From Bacteroidaceae bacterium (lineage in GTDB: Bacteria; Bacteroidota; Bacteroidia; Bacteroidales; Bacteroidaceae), in NCBI GenBank assembly GCA_017530735.1, contig JAFXMB010000052.1, positions 1 through 49,544 on the forward strand: DNA of 49,544 nt, given 5' to 3'. Position 1 is the first letter of the stretch. The number at the start of each line of letters is the position of its first letter. This document shows, piece after piece, positions 42,668 through 49,544 of the stretch. The position numbers and the translations under genes are program-made. The notes beneath the pieces were generated by a model. That model made no database searches. It saw only the letters and a list, made by a program, of their open reading frames with translations, and was not told where the DNA came from.

Positions 42668-43702
42668 TCATTCCTTGTCAATACCCTCGATGGTCTTGAT
42701 ATGACCCTGAGCATCATATTCGATCTCGCAAACCTTGAGGCTGCGCAGCCAGGACTTGCCGCCTGAAGGAACACTGTCGTGATGGAACAGATACCACTTG
42801 CCCTTATACTCGATGATGGAATGATGAGTTGTCCAGCCCACAACGGGAGTAAGGATTACACCCTGATAAGTGAAGGGGCCGTAAGGGTTGTCACCGGTTG
42901 CATAGCACAGCAGATGGCTGTCACCGGTTGAGTATGAGAAATAATATTTGCCTTTGTATTTGTGCATCCATGATGCCTCGAAGAAGCGATGGGGATCATC
43001 GGCCTTGAGAGGATTACCCTTCTCGTCTACAACCAGGATGGGACGCGGAGCCTCTGCAAAGTTCAGACCGTCCTTGGTCAGACGTACGCAGCGGCTGGGA
43101 AGTGCATCTTCCTTACCCTCGGGGAGATACGGGGTCTCAAGGTGAATATTGTCCTTGTAGCGCTGAAGCTGTCCGCCCCACAGACCGCCAAAGTATACGT
43201 AAACCTCACCGTCAGCATCATCGCGGAAAGCGCACATGTCTATGCTGTAACTGCCGGCTACGGGAGCGGGATTGGGGATGAACGGACCCTCGGGACGCTG
43301 TGCTATTGCTGTACCCCAGTGGAACACGTCGTTGCGGTCCTTCATCGGGAAGTACATGATATAACGCTTGACTTTCTTGCTGTAGCCCATTCCCTGTGAC
43401 TGTTCCTCAGCGTTGGTAGGAACTTCAATTTCATACTCCTGAACGTCGCAGTCCCAAAGCTGGCGGCCTGCCCATGGAATATCTTCCAGGCCTATCACCT
43501 TGCCGTGGTCAACTACCTGACCGTTCATAATGTCATCAGTGGAAAGGACGTGATAATCTTTCATGACGTACTGGTCACCGTTGTCATTCTCTACGTTTTC
43601 GCATTCCCAGTCGTGTGAAGGATAGATGTAAACTCTGCCGTTGAATACGTGAACTGAGGGGTCTGCCATGTAATCAGCGGGAAAAAGATAACGCTTCTTC
43701 AT
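42668..43702 (-). CDS. Cytoplasmic GH43 (GH43_1-like), first gene of the PUL operon
   Basis: A 344-residue single-domain GH43 without signal peptide (MKKRYLFPADYMADPSVHVF), so probably intracellular. Catalytic positions are base Asp14 in YMADPSVHVFNGR, the Asp in YSIDMCAFRDDADGEVYVYF near 154, and acid Glu in RFFEASWMHKYKGKYYFSYS near 240. The His in TTHHSIIEYKGKWYLF fits the calcium-site position of the family. Proteins of this type in Bacteroidetes are beta-xylosidases or arabinofuranosidases acting on short imported oligosaccharides. It leads the operon; a -7 box lies about 50 nt upstream. Confidence 0.9.
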   Translation of the reverse strand: MKKRYLFPADYMADPSVHVFNGRVYIYPSHDWECENVENDNGDQYVMKDYHVLSTDDIMNGQVVDHGKVIGLEDIPWAGRQLWDCDVQEYEIEVPTNAEEQSQGMGYSKKVKRYIMYFPMKDRNDVFHWGTAIAQRPEGPFIPNPAPVAGSYSIDMCAFRDDADGEVYVYFGGLWGGQLQRYKDNIHLETPYLPEGKEDALPSRCVRLTKDGLNFAEAPRPILVVDEKGNPLKADDPHRFFEASWMHKYKGKYYFSYSTGDSHLLCYATGDNPYGPFTYQGVILTPVVGWTTHHSIIEYKGKWYLFHHDSVPSGGKSWLRSLKVCEIEYDAQGHIKTIEGIDKE

Positions 43703-43750
43703 AAGTTTCTTTGGTTAATATATTATTATCTAAAAAATTCAGTTAGCGGC

Positions 43751-43758
43751 CAAAGTTA
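43751..43758 (-). promoter_or_regulatory. Candidate promoter -7 box of the main PUL operon
   Basis: TAACTTTG on the minus strand fits TAnnTTTG, with the start codon about 50 nt downstream. AAAAAAGAG lies immediately upstream, as at two other glycosidase genes here. No clear -33 TTTG at the normal spacing, which may mean activator dependence. Confidence 0.45.
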
Positions 43759-43811
43759 ACTCTTTTTTGGGTTTCAATGCAGATTTGTTCCAATTTTTTT
43801 GAAAAAAAGCC

Positions 43812-43846
43812 CAAAAAAAAGAAGCCGCAACACGGCGGCCCCTTTT
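43812..43846 (-). terminator. Probable terminator after the tyrS/tRNA-Gln side
   Basis: AAGAAGCCGC (43819-43828) can pair with GCGGCCCCTT (43835-43844), including two G.U pairs when read on the minus strand, with a 6-nt loop. It is followed on the minus strand by a T-run (43813-43820). A T-run on the plus side makes it potentially bidirectional. It separates tRNA-Gln transcription from the PUL promoter. Confidence 0.65.
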
Positions 43847-44026
43847 TTAGGTCCCTATCCACATCTTCTCAGACCAGAGTCAGGACATCACGAAAGTCAA
43901 TTACTAACCAAATATGTGCATGAAAACTTACGCCACAAAGATATGGCACGTTCCCGGCTTTGCATTCCAGAAACGTGCCATTGACGTTAAGATTTGTTCC
44001 GACTAGTGAAAAAATTGCTAAAAAAG

Positions 44027-44097
44027 CTGTCGTACCCGGATTCGAACCAGGACAAACAGAACCAAAACCTGTTGTGCTACCATTACACCATACGACA
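44027..44097 (-). tRNA. tRNA-Gln (anticodon TTG)
   Basis: Minus-strand cloverleaf: acceptor TGTCGTA (44091-44097) pairs perfectly with TACGACA (44028-44034). The D-arm contains GTGTAATGGTAGCAC, the anticodon arm is ACAGG-TTTTGGT-TCTGT with anticodon TTG, and the T-arm is CCTGGTTCGAATCCGGG. No CCA is encoded, as is common in Bacteroidetes. A TTTTTT run follows directly. Confidence 0.95.
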
Positions 44098-44153
44098 ATC
44101 GCCTAAGCCCCTTTCCGGTGTTGCAAAGGGCGTGCAAATATAGGGTTTTTCCC

Positions 44154-45452
44154 TTATTCGGCTATCAGGAGATAGTAGTTTTTCTTGCCTCTCTGAAGCA
44201 CTATGTATCGGCCGTCAACCAGATCATTCTCAGTGAAGATGCGTGAATGGTCATAGGTTTTCTCCTTGTTGACCGATACGCCTCCTCCCTGCATCATCTT
44301 GCGGGCCTCGCTCTTGCTGAAGAATACCGGGCAGATGTCTGTCAGGAAATCAGATGCCTTTACCTCCTGCTTCAGTACCTCGCGGTTGAAACGGAACTGG
44401 GGAACACCGTCAAACACCGAGAGAAGCATTGACTCATCGATGTTCTTCAGGTCATCGGCACTTGCAGAGTTTCCGAACAGTATGTCCGATGCCTCGGCAG
44501 CTGCCTTGTAATCAGCTTCACTGTGTACCATGCAGGTTACATCCTTGGCCAGACGCTTCTGAACCAGACGCAGATGGGGTGCTGCATCGTGCTCGGCAAT
44601 CAGGGCCTCGCACTCTTCCTTCTCAATGTTGGTGAAAATCTTGATGTAGCGCTTGGCATCCTCGTCGCTTACATTGAGCCAGAACTGGTAGAACTTGTAG
44701 GGTGAAGTGTACTCGGGGTTGAGCCATACGTTGCCGCCTTCGGTCTTTCCGAACTTGGTGCCGTCAGACTTGGTAATGAGCGGGCAGGTAAGGGCAAAGC
44801 ACTCGGTTCCGTTGATACGGCGGATGAGTTCTGCACCGGTAGTGATGTTACCCCACTGGTCTGCACCTCCCATCTGGAGTTTGCAGTTCTTGTGCTCGTT
44901 CAGGTAGAGGAAATCATAACCCTGAAGGAGCTGGTATGTAAACTCAGTGAATGAAAGACCGTCACGAGCCTCACCGTTAAGACGCTTCTTTACGGAGTCC
45001 TTGGCCATCATGTAATTGACGGTTATATGCTTACCGATATCGCGTGAAAAATCAAGGAAAGTTACGTCCTTGAGCCAGTCATAATTATTTACAAGTTCTG
45101 CCTTGTTCGAGGCGTCGCTGTCAAAGTCCAGGAACTTGGCCAGCTGCTTGCGGATACACTCCACATTATGCTTCAGAGTCTCCTCATTCAGGAGGTTACG
45201 CTCCTGTGATTTTCCGCTGGGGTCACCAATCATTCCGGTGGCGCCTCCAATCAGTGCCAGGGGTTTGTGGCCGCAGCGCTGGAAATGGCGAAGTATCATG
45301 ATACTGCACAGATGTCCTATGTGAAGGGAATCTGCGGTGGGATCAAAGCCCACATAAGCTGTAACCTGCTCCTTGCTCAGGAGTTCGTCGGTACCGGGCA
45401 TCATCTGGTGAATCATGCCTCTCCAGGTTAGTTCTTCAACAAAATTAGTCAT
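44154..45452 (-). CDS. tyrS: Tyrosyl-tRNA synthetase
   Basis: Class I aminoacyl-tRNA synthetase of 432 residues that charges tRNA-Tyr. The HIGH motif is HIGH at residues 44-47 after [11 protein letters not shown]. The KMSKS-type loop is KFGKTEGG near residue 237. Specificity residues lie in [10 protein letters not shown] and [14 protein letters not shown]. The C-terminal S4 RNA-binding domain (~355-432) includes [14 protein letters not shown]. Length is normal. It has its own promoter at 45485-45516, and tRNA-Gln lies 57 nt downstream on the same strand, so the tRNA may be partly made by read-through. Confidence 0.97.
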   Translation of the reverse strand: MTNFVEELTWRGMIHQMMPGTDELLSKEQVTAYVGFDPTADSLHIGHLCSIMILRHFQRCGHKPLALIGGATGMIGDPSGKSQERNLLNEETLKHNVECIRKQLAKFLDFDSDASNKAELVNNYDWLKDVTFLDFSRDIGKHITVNYMMAKDSVKKRLNGEARDGLSFTEFTYQLLQGYDFLYLNEHKNCKLQMGGADQWGNITTGAELIRRINGTECFALTCPLITKSDGTKFGKTEGGNVWLNPEYTSPYKFYQFWLNVSDEDAKRYIKIFTNIEKEECEALIAEHDAAPHLRLVQKRLAKDVTCMVHSEADYKAAAEASDILFGNSASADDLKNIDESMLLSVFDGVPQFRFNREVLKQEVKASDFLTDICPVFFSKSEARKMMQGGGVSVNKEKTYDHSRIFTENDLVDGRYIVLQRGKKNYYLLIAE

Positions 45453-45484
45453 ATATATGTTCTTAGATTTTGTACAAAAGCGCG

Positions 45485-45516
45485 CAAATATACAACTCTT
45501 TAATCAAAGTCGCAAA
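45485..45516 (-). promoter_or_regulatory. Bacteroides-type promoter for tyrS
   Basis: On the minus strand, TTTG (45513-45516), a 20-bp spacer and TATATTTG (45485-45492) match the consensus. The start codon is at 45452, about 25 nt from the expected transcription start. It has the same spacing and -7 sequence as the RAYT-like gene promoter. Confidence 0.6.
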
Positions 45517-45529
45517 CGCACGCTTCCTT

Positions 45530-46171
45530 TTAACTCCCGGGAGATAGCAGGTGGGTGGTGTTTAGGGTGATTTGTTCCTCTATTGTTTGGGGCGGGGTTT
45601 TGCGGAGGGCCGATGCCAATGAAATGGTTTGCACGATTGTGTCATGGCCGTCAGTTTCCAGGAAGAGACGGTCTGATGGGACCTGTCTGAGGGATTCAGG
45701 GTTGTGCTTGAGGCCGAATGAGACCAGGATTCCGTGGGAGTACAGTTGGTTCATCTGCTCGGGACCGCCGCGGAATCCGTGAATGAGCCAGGGTTGCTCA
45801 GGCTTGAGCGTGCGGCGCAGGCGGATCACGCTGTCAAAATCACGTACCACATGGAGTATCATGGGTTTGCGGAATTGCTCTGATAACTGAACCTGACGGA
45901 CAAAAGCCTGCTCCTGCAAATCGTGCGAAGGGCCTTTCAGAGCGTCGAAGCCACACTCACCCACTGCCGGAACCCGGGGATTCGCAAGCAGTACTTTCAG
46001 CGTATCCAACTGACTGTCAAAATCTTCAGTAACATCCCAGGGATGAAGCCCCGCACAGAACCAGTGTCCCTGCTCCAAAGCACCGTCCGGAATAGGTCCG
46101 CAGCCTATGCACACCAGCGCCGACCCCGGCACCTGGGGCAAAACATGAGTATGGATGTCCAGGATATTCAT
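45530..46171 (-). CDS. TatD-family metal-dependent hydrolase (short form)
   Basis: A 213-residue TatD-like TIM-barrel hydrolase, shorter than the usual ~260 residues but similar to short Bacteroidetes members. Metal-binding landmarks are DIHTHVLP at the N-terminus, GLHPWD, GECGFD near 95, [15 protein letters not shown] and LETDGHD near 180. TatD proteins are DNases or D-aminoacyl-tRNA deacylases in other bacteria; this one's substrate is unknown. The start overlaps the yidD stop by 4 nt, so it belongs to the rnpA-yidD-tatD operon. Confidence 0.88.
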   Translation of the reverse strand: MNILDIHTHVLPQVPGSALVCIGCGPIPDGALEQGHWFCAGLHPWDVTEDFDSQLDTLKVLLANPRVPAVGECGFDALKGPSHDLQEQAFVRQVQLSEQFRKPMILHVVRDFDSVIRLRRTLKPEQPWLIHGFRGGPEQMNQLYSHGILVSFGLKHNPESLRQVPSDRLFLETDGHDTIVQTISLASALRKTPPQTIEEQITLNTTHLLSPGS

Positions 46172-46410
46172 GGAACCGGATCATAACCCGAGCCGCCCCA
46201 CGGATGACAGCGCAGGACACGCTTTATAGCAAGCCAGGTTCCCTTAAAGGGGCCGTGTTTGGTAATGGCCTGGATTGCGTACTCCGAGCAGGTTGGAGTG
46301 AACCTGCATGAAGGCGGTGTGAGAGGTGAGATGAATTTACGGTAAAACCGTATGGGAAGCATCAGCAACCACCCCAACGATTTGGTAAAAATATTCAACA
46401 ATTTCCTCAC
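46168..46410 (-). CDS. yidD: Membrane protein insertion efficiency factor YidD
   Basis: An 80-residue YidD protein with the full set of family motifs: [27 protein letters not shown] with paired cysteines, and [17 protein letters not shown] at the C-terminus. An amphipathic N-terminal helix associates it with the inner membrane, where it assists YidC-dependent insertion. It overlaps rnpA and the tatD-like gene by 4 nt on each side, matching the widespread rnpA-yidD pairing. Confidence 0.95.
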   Translation of the reverse strand: MRKLLNIFTKSLGWLLMLPIRFYRKFISPLTPPSCRFTPTCSEYAIQAITKHGPFKGTWLAIKRVLRCHPWGGSGYDPVP

Positions 46411-46799
46411 TTCTCAGAGAGTGTTTCAACCAGTTTTTCCAACGCCTGGGAAAGACGCTGGTCAAGCTTATCGGACTCCCATAGCTTATTGTCATTGAAA
46501 AGGAACGCCAAGGCCAGACCTTTTCCTATTAAAGCTACTGTCTCCTTGAGAGAAGAGGACCCGGTGCGGTAGAACTCCCTTATCTGACGTTTGATGCGGT
46601 TGCGGTCTACGGCATGGTGAAAATTGCGCTTGGGTGCGCTTATGAGCACCTGTATTCCCTTGATGTCATCGGTCAGGAGCCAAACCAGACGGACGGGGAA
46701 TACCGATATCTGACGGTTTCCCTCGCTGAAGAGGCGGTCTATCTGCGTGCTGCTGCACAGACGCTCCTGCTTGCTGAATATGTTTGAACCTGACAACAT
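46407..46799 (-). CDS. rnpA: Ribonuclease P protein component
   Basis: Protein subunit of RNase P, which with the catalytic RNA removes 5' leaders of pre-tRNAs. It has 130 residues from ATG 46799, which opens with [16 protein letters not shown]; an upstream TTG extension through the hairpin is unlikely. The RNA-binding signature [13 protein letters not shown] is present near residues 65-77, and the RLVWLLTDD and [11 protein letters not shown] strands fit the family. It overlaps yidD by 4 nt. The start codon lies only 4-5 nt from the T-run of the terminator at 46804-46852, so the leader must overlap that hairpin. rpmH is not next to it. Confidence 0.93.
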   Translation of the reverse strand: MLSGSNIFSKQERLCSSTQIDRLFSEGNRQISVFPVRLVWLLTDDIKGIQVLISAPKRNFHHAVDRNRIKRQIREFYRTGSSSLKETVALIGKGLALAFLFNDNKLWESDKLDQRLSQALEKLVETLSEK

Positions 46800-46803
46800 A
46801 AAT

Positions 46804-46852
46804 AAAAAACGGGTTCCGCCCGGGGCATAGTGCCTCAATGTAGGGAACCCGT
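46804..46852 (-). terminator. Terminator of the hemD operon, abutting rnpA
   Basis: ACGGGTTCC (46809-46817) pairs with GGAACCCGT (46844-46852), with an inner GGGGCA/TGCCTC stem. On the minus strand it is followed by TTTTTT. It ends the LOG-DUF4271-hemD unit immediately before the rnpA start. Confidence 0.82.
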
Positions 46853-46868
46853 CTGTATAGGATGTTTT

Positions 46869-47618
46869 TTACTTCTTCTGGTTGGCTGCAAACCATGCAT
46901 CGATGGCAGCAGACATGGAGGTGATTCCGGGTACCGGGGCCTCAATGTCAAGACGCAGACCTGCATCGCGGATAGCCTTTGCGGTAGTTCCGCCAAAGCA
47001 GCCTATGATCTTCTCACCCTGAACAAAATCAGGAGCGTTCTGCTTGAGAGACTCAATACCGGCCGGGCTGAAGAACACCAGCATATCGAAATCGTCAAGC
47101 TCACCTGCTGCGAACTCGTTGCTTACGGTACGGTACATGATAGCCTCGGTATGGGCAATCTTGTTGGCATCCAGCAGTTCCTTGAGTTCACCGGTATGAA
47201 CGTTTGACATGGGGATGAAATACTTCTCTGTCTTGTGCTTGAGGATAGGAGCCATGAGGCTGTCTACCTTACCGGTGTTGCCGAAGAACACCTTACGCTT
47301 GCGGTACTGGACATACTTCTGGATGTAGAGAGATACTGTCTCGGTGATGCAGAAATACTTCATATCCTCCGGGATGTTTACTCTCATCTCGGCGCAAAGC
47401 TGGAAGAAATGGTCAACAGCGTGACGTGAAGTGAATACTACAGCTGTGTGGTCAAGTATGTTGACATGCTGCTGTCTGAACTCTTTGGCACTGAGCGGAT
47501 CAACACGGATGAAAGGTTTGAACACAAACTCAACACCATATTTCTCAGCCAGATCAAAATAGGGAGACTTGCCTGTTGTAGGCTGCGGCTGGGATATGAG
47601 AACCTTCTTAACTTTCAA
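46869..47618 (-). CDS. Uroporphyrinogen-III synthase family protein
   Basis: A 249-residue HemD-fold protein with two alpha/beta lobes. Landmarks are VLISQPQPTTGKSPYFDLA at the N-terminus, VVFTSRHAVDHFFQL near 60-75, YFIPMSNVHTGELKELL near 135, LVFFSPAGIESL near 185 and CFGGTTAKAIRDAGLR near 208. True HemD cyclises hydroxymethylbilane to uroporphyrinogen III in tetrapyrrole synthesis. Many Bacteroidetes carry this version beside DUF4271 without other heme genes, so the enzymatic role is uncertain. It starts 12 nt after the DUF4271 gene. Confidence 0.85.
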   Translation of the reverse strand: MKVKKVLISQPQPTTGKSPYFDLAEKYGVEFVFKPFIRVDPLSAKEFRQQHVNILDHTAVVFTSRHAVDHFFQLCAEMRVNIPEDMKYFCITETVSLYIQKYVQYRKRKVFFGNTGKVDSLMAPILKHKTEKYFIPMSNVHTGELKELLDANKIAHTEAIMYRTVSNEFAAGELDDFDMLVFFSPAGIESLKQNAPDFVQGEKIIGCFGGTTAKAIRDAGLRLDIEAPVPGITSMSAAIDAWFAANQKK

Positions 47619-47630
47619 GGCTGTATGGTT

Positions 47631-48323
47631 TTAAATTAGACCAAATAATCTGCTCGTTAGCATAAACTCTATAAGAATAGGCGCTAATTCGAACGCACAA
47701 AGGTACAAAATAAATCCTGTATTAGAACGCTGATTCTTAAATAAGGTGGTTTTTATCTTGAAAATTCTGCCGGCAATGACCAAAACACGCATAAAGTATG
47801 CAAAAATGAGCAGTGCCAGAAGATGAATATCCAGGAAAACCACGCAGATTGAGAAGATCAGAATAAGCAAACCTGCTACTGAATAGGACATTACGAAGAA
47901 GCAGTTCCAGCGGCCGGGTTTGAGGGCTATTATCTGCCTTTTGTATAGAATCTTGTTGGTAACTGTATAAAGCACCAACTTTATTACTAGACAAAGCACT
48001 ACCAGGAATGAATACCACAGCAGGAATACAACCTGTGAGAATCCCTCTTCCATCAGGTCATGTGAGTAGATACCCACCGATATGCCTATGCATATGCTTG
48101 ACAGTATGAAAACAGCAATGTTCTCACCTGTAGACAACAGAGGATAACTGACGTCACCGTCAGGACTCTTGAACCTGAACATGGAAAGGAATGACTTTAC
48201 GTAGTCATACCTGTAAGGGCCCATTATGATGAGCATGAGCAGCAATGTCAGTATCATTGCTGAGAGGAACCAATCATTGAGCTGATATGAGTTCGCCAAA
48301 TCGATTATTGGAATAAAGGACAT
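47631..48323 (-). CDS. DUF4271 integral membrane protein
   Basis: A 230-residue inner-membrane protein of unknown function with several hydrophobic segments, about 17-35 (FLSAMILTLLLMLIIMG), 66-85, 93-118, 145-175 and 205-225. Its place directly upstream of a HemD-like gene and its overall pattern match the Bacteroidetes DUF4271 family. Its ATG overlaps the stop of the LOG-family gene by 1 nt (TAATG), showing translational coupling. No catalytic motif is evident. Confidence 0.8.
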   Translation of the reverse strand: MSFIPIIDLANSYQLNDWFLSAMILTLLLMLIIMGPYRYDYVKSFLSMFRFKSPDGDVSYPLLSTGENIAVFILSSICIGISVGIYSHDLMEEGFSQVVFLLWYSFLVVLCLVIKLVLYTVTNKILYKRQIIALKPGRWNCFFVMSYSVAGLLILIFSICVVFLDIHLLALLIFAYFMRVLVIAGRIFKIKTTLFKNQRSNTGFILYLCAFELAPILIEFMLTSRLFGLI

Positions 48324-48909
48324 TATTTGTTTGTATTGATTTTGCTTGTCGTGTCATTCCAGTCAGGAAGCGTATCCACAAGTCTGATGGCTTCCTCAGG
48401 TGTTTTTGCCACAGCCCACAGCTTCTTGAACACGGGGTTCATGAAATGACGCTTTGCCGTGCTGTCAAGCATATCAAGGAGAGGATCGTAATAGTTATCC
48501 GTGTTGAGGATGATGATGGGTTTTACGAAAAGTCCCAACATCTACAGGTAATTATTTCAAACAGTTCCTCAAAGGTTCCGGTTCCTCCGGGCAGAGCCAC
48601 GACTGCATCGGCCATCTGGGCCATACGGTTCTTGCGATCATGCATATCGGGAGTGATGATGGTCTCGGTCAAGCCCTCATGCAGCCAGCCGTTATCGACC
48701 ATGAACTGCGGTATTATGCCGATGGATACGCCGCCGGCATCAAGGGCGCCGTCCTCGACCGCTGCCATCAGACCGGTGCTTCCCGCACCAGACACAAGCC
48801 TCTTGCCGGCTTTGGCAATCAGCCCGCCCAACTCATAAGCCGCATCAACGAACACCTTTTCGGCCTCCGCACTCGATGCTCCATATACCACTATAGTTTC
48901 TCTCACCAT
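48323..48909 (-). pseudogene. LOG-family (TIGR00730-like) gene split by a frameshift
   Basis: Two adjacent frames together make a normal ~195-residue lysine-decarboxylase-like Rossmann protein of the LOG type, enzymes known to release cytokinin-like bases or act as nucleotide phosphoribohydrolases. The first part (48523-48909) runs from MVRETIVVYGASSAEAEKVF through the signature LPGGTGTFEELFEI and then breaks off as TCRCWDFS. The second part (48323-48541) resumes with LGLFVKPIIILNTDNYYDPL, the expected continuation, to the end. One nucleotide appears to be missing around 48535-48545, where family members read through an ITW-x-x-LGLF segment. This is either a genuine disabling mutation or a sequence error. 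The start codon abuts an inverted-repeat element. The gene leads the DUF4271-hemD unit. Confidence 0.8.
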
Positions 48910-49007
48910 TTGTGCTACGGGGTCTGACCCCTTTTGTCACGTGAAAATCTACAAATTAGACACTTCTTTACCCCGTGCAAAAGGGGTCTGACCCCAATTG
49001 CACAAAT
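48908..49007. repeat. Small inverted-repeat element with GGGGTCTGACCCC cores
   Basis: Two inverted copies of a unit resembling ATTTGTGC-NN-GGGGTCNGACCCC-TTTTG face each other. The palindromic cores are at 48919-48931 and 48983-48995, and the outer ends ATTTGTGC/GCACAAAT are at 48908-48915 and 49000-49007. GTGCAA (48975-48980) and TTGCAC (48998-49003) extend the right hairpin. This ~100-bp element fills the entire gap between ahcY and the LOG-family gene, and its edge forms part of the LOG start codon. The layout resembles a REPIN or MITE; the right hairpin may also end ahcY transcription. Confidence 0.75.
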
Positions 49008-49010
49008 CTC

Positions 49011-49544
49011 TCAGTACCTGTAGTGCTCCGCCTTATAAGGACCCTCCACCGGAACGCCAATATAATCAGCCTGAGCCTGAGAGAGTTTTGAAAGATGCAC
49101 GCCGATGCGCTCCAGGTGCAGACGAGCCACCTCCTCGTCAAGATGCTTGGGCAAGCGGTAAACATCGACCGGATACTGCTTGTTGAACAATTCTATCTGA
49201 GCCAGGGTCTGGTTGGTGAAACTGTTGCTCATTACAAAACTGGGATGTCCCGTTGCGCAGCCCAGGTTTACCAGTCGGCCGTCGGCCAGAAGGATGATGC
49301 TGTGACCGTCGGGGAAAAAGTAACGGTCTACCTGAGGCTTTACGTTCTGGCACTTGATGCCGGGTATCTTCTTGAGTTTGTCCACCTGGATTTCGCTGTC
49401 AAAGTGGCCAATGTTGCAGACGATGGCCTGATCGGGCATGACCTTGAGATGTTCGGTTGTTATGACATCGATGTTACCTGTTGTGGTTACGAATATATTG
49501 CCGAGGGGTGCGGCCTCCTCCATGGTGACTACCTCATAGCCTTC
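49011..49544 (-). CDS. ahcY: Adenosylhomocysteinase, C-terminal part
   Basis: The gene continues beyond the right edge; 177 C-terminal residues are visible. SAH hydrolase converts S-adenosylhomocysteine to homocysteine and adenosine, using tightly bound NAD in the cytoplasm. Diagnostic stretches are [71 protein letters not shown] and the C-terminal lysine/tyrosine tail [13 protein letters not shown], which reaches the NAD site of the partner subunit. The frame is open to the edge (reading [13 protein letters not shown]), so the internal ATG at 49523 is not the start. Confidence 0.97.
   Translation of the reverse strand, partial: EGYEVVTMEEAAPLGNIFVTTTGNIDVITTEHLKVMPDQAIVCNIGHFDSEIQVDKLKKIPGIKCQNVKPQVDRYFFPDGHSIILLADGRLVNLGCATGHPSFVMSNSFTNQTLAQIELFNKQYPVDVYRLPKHLDEEVARLHLERIGVHLSKLSQAQADYIGVPVEGPYKAEHYRY

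Larger units (their letters stand above)
43703..44026. other. 324-bp gene-free region between tRNA-Gln and the PUL operon
   Basis: It holds the PUL -7 box (43751-43758), a GC hairpin flanked by A/T runs (43812-43846), and about 150 bp (43850-44005) in which I see no gene or clear motif apart from GGCACG (43947-43952) and its inverse CGTGCC (43974-43979). Confidence 0.6.

Noticed and set aside
48530..48550. Programmed frameshift in the LOG-family gene
   Set aside because: No slippery heptamer or downstream pseudoknot is visible; a simple one-base deletion or sequence error is more likely.

Overview
The window looks like a chromosomal segment of a Bacteroidales bacterium, most likely Prevotellaceae-like; I cannot name a genus. 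Evidence: two SusC/SusD pairs, several promoters with the Bacteroides-type -7 box TAnnTTTG, lipoproteins with acidic residues after the lipobox cysteine, a DUF4271 membrane protein, and almost no Shine-Dalgarno signals. The locus is devoted to arabinoxylan-type plant hemicellulose and is followed by a block of housekeeping genes.

Layout. (1) 1-9.3 kb, minus strand: the start of a secreted esterase-like protein, a GH51 arabinofuranosidase, two tRNA-uridine modification enzymes (U32/TrhP-like and a dihydrouridine synthase), a porin-like barrel and a GH95 enzyme. (2) 9.6-10.5 kb, plus strand: a Y1/HUH transposase-like gene of the RAYT type, bracketed by 99-bp direct repeats that differ at two positions. 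Related palindromic blocks fill six consecutive intergenic gaps from 2.8 to 10.7 kb, and I saw none in the rest of the window. (3) 10.8-16.1 kb, plus strand: xylulokinase, a GH8 lipoprotein and a fasciclin (FAS1) lipoprotein. (4) 16.1-17.8 kb, minus strand: an ECF sigma factor, a small single-pass membrane protein (probable anti-sigma) and a periplasmic protein with a Gly/Phe/Pro repeat tail, joined by 4-nt overlaps. (5) 17.9-43.7 kb, minus strand: a two-gene GH43 unit, then a nine-gene polysaccharide-utilization operon transcribed from 43.7 kb down to a terminator at 21.0 kb. Its order is GH43, giant FAS1 protein, SusC, SusD, FAS1, FAS1, SusC, SusD, and a 1376-residue secreted protein. (6) 44.0-49.5 kb, minus strand: tRNA-Gln, tyrS, tatD-like, yidD, rnpA, hemD-like, DUF4271, a frameshifted LOG-family gene and the C-terminal part of ahcY.

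How the genes fit together (inference). The SusC/D pairs and FAS1 lipoproteins would bind and import arabinoxylan fragments at the cell surface. The GH43, GH51, GH95 and GH8 enzymes would trim arabinose, L-galactose or L-fucose, and xylose from them, and xylulokinase would pass xylose-derived xylulose to the pentose phosphate pathway. No endo-xylanase, xylose isomerase or dedicated PUL regulator is visible, so these must lie elsewhere. The least familiar parts are the FAS1-rich double SusC/D operon and the transposase with its palindromic repeats.
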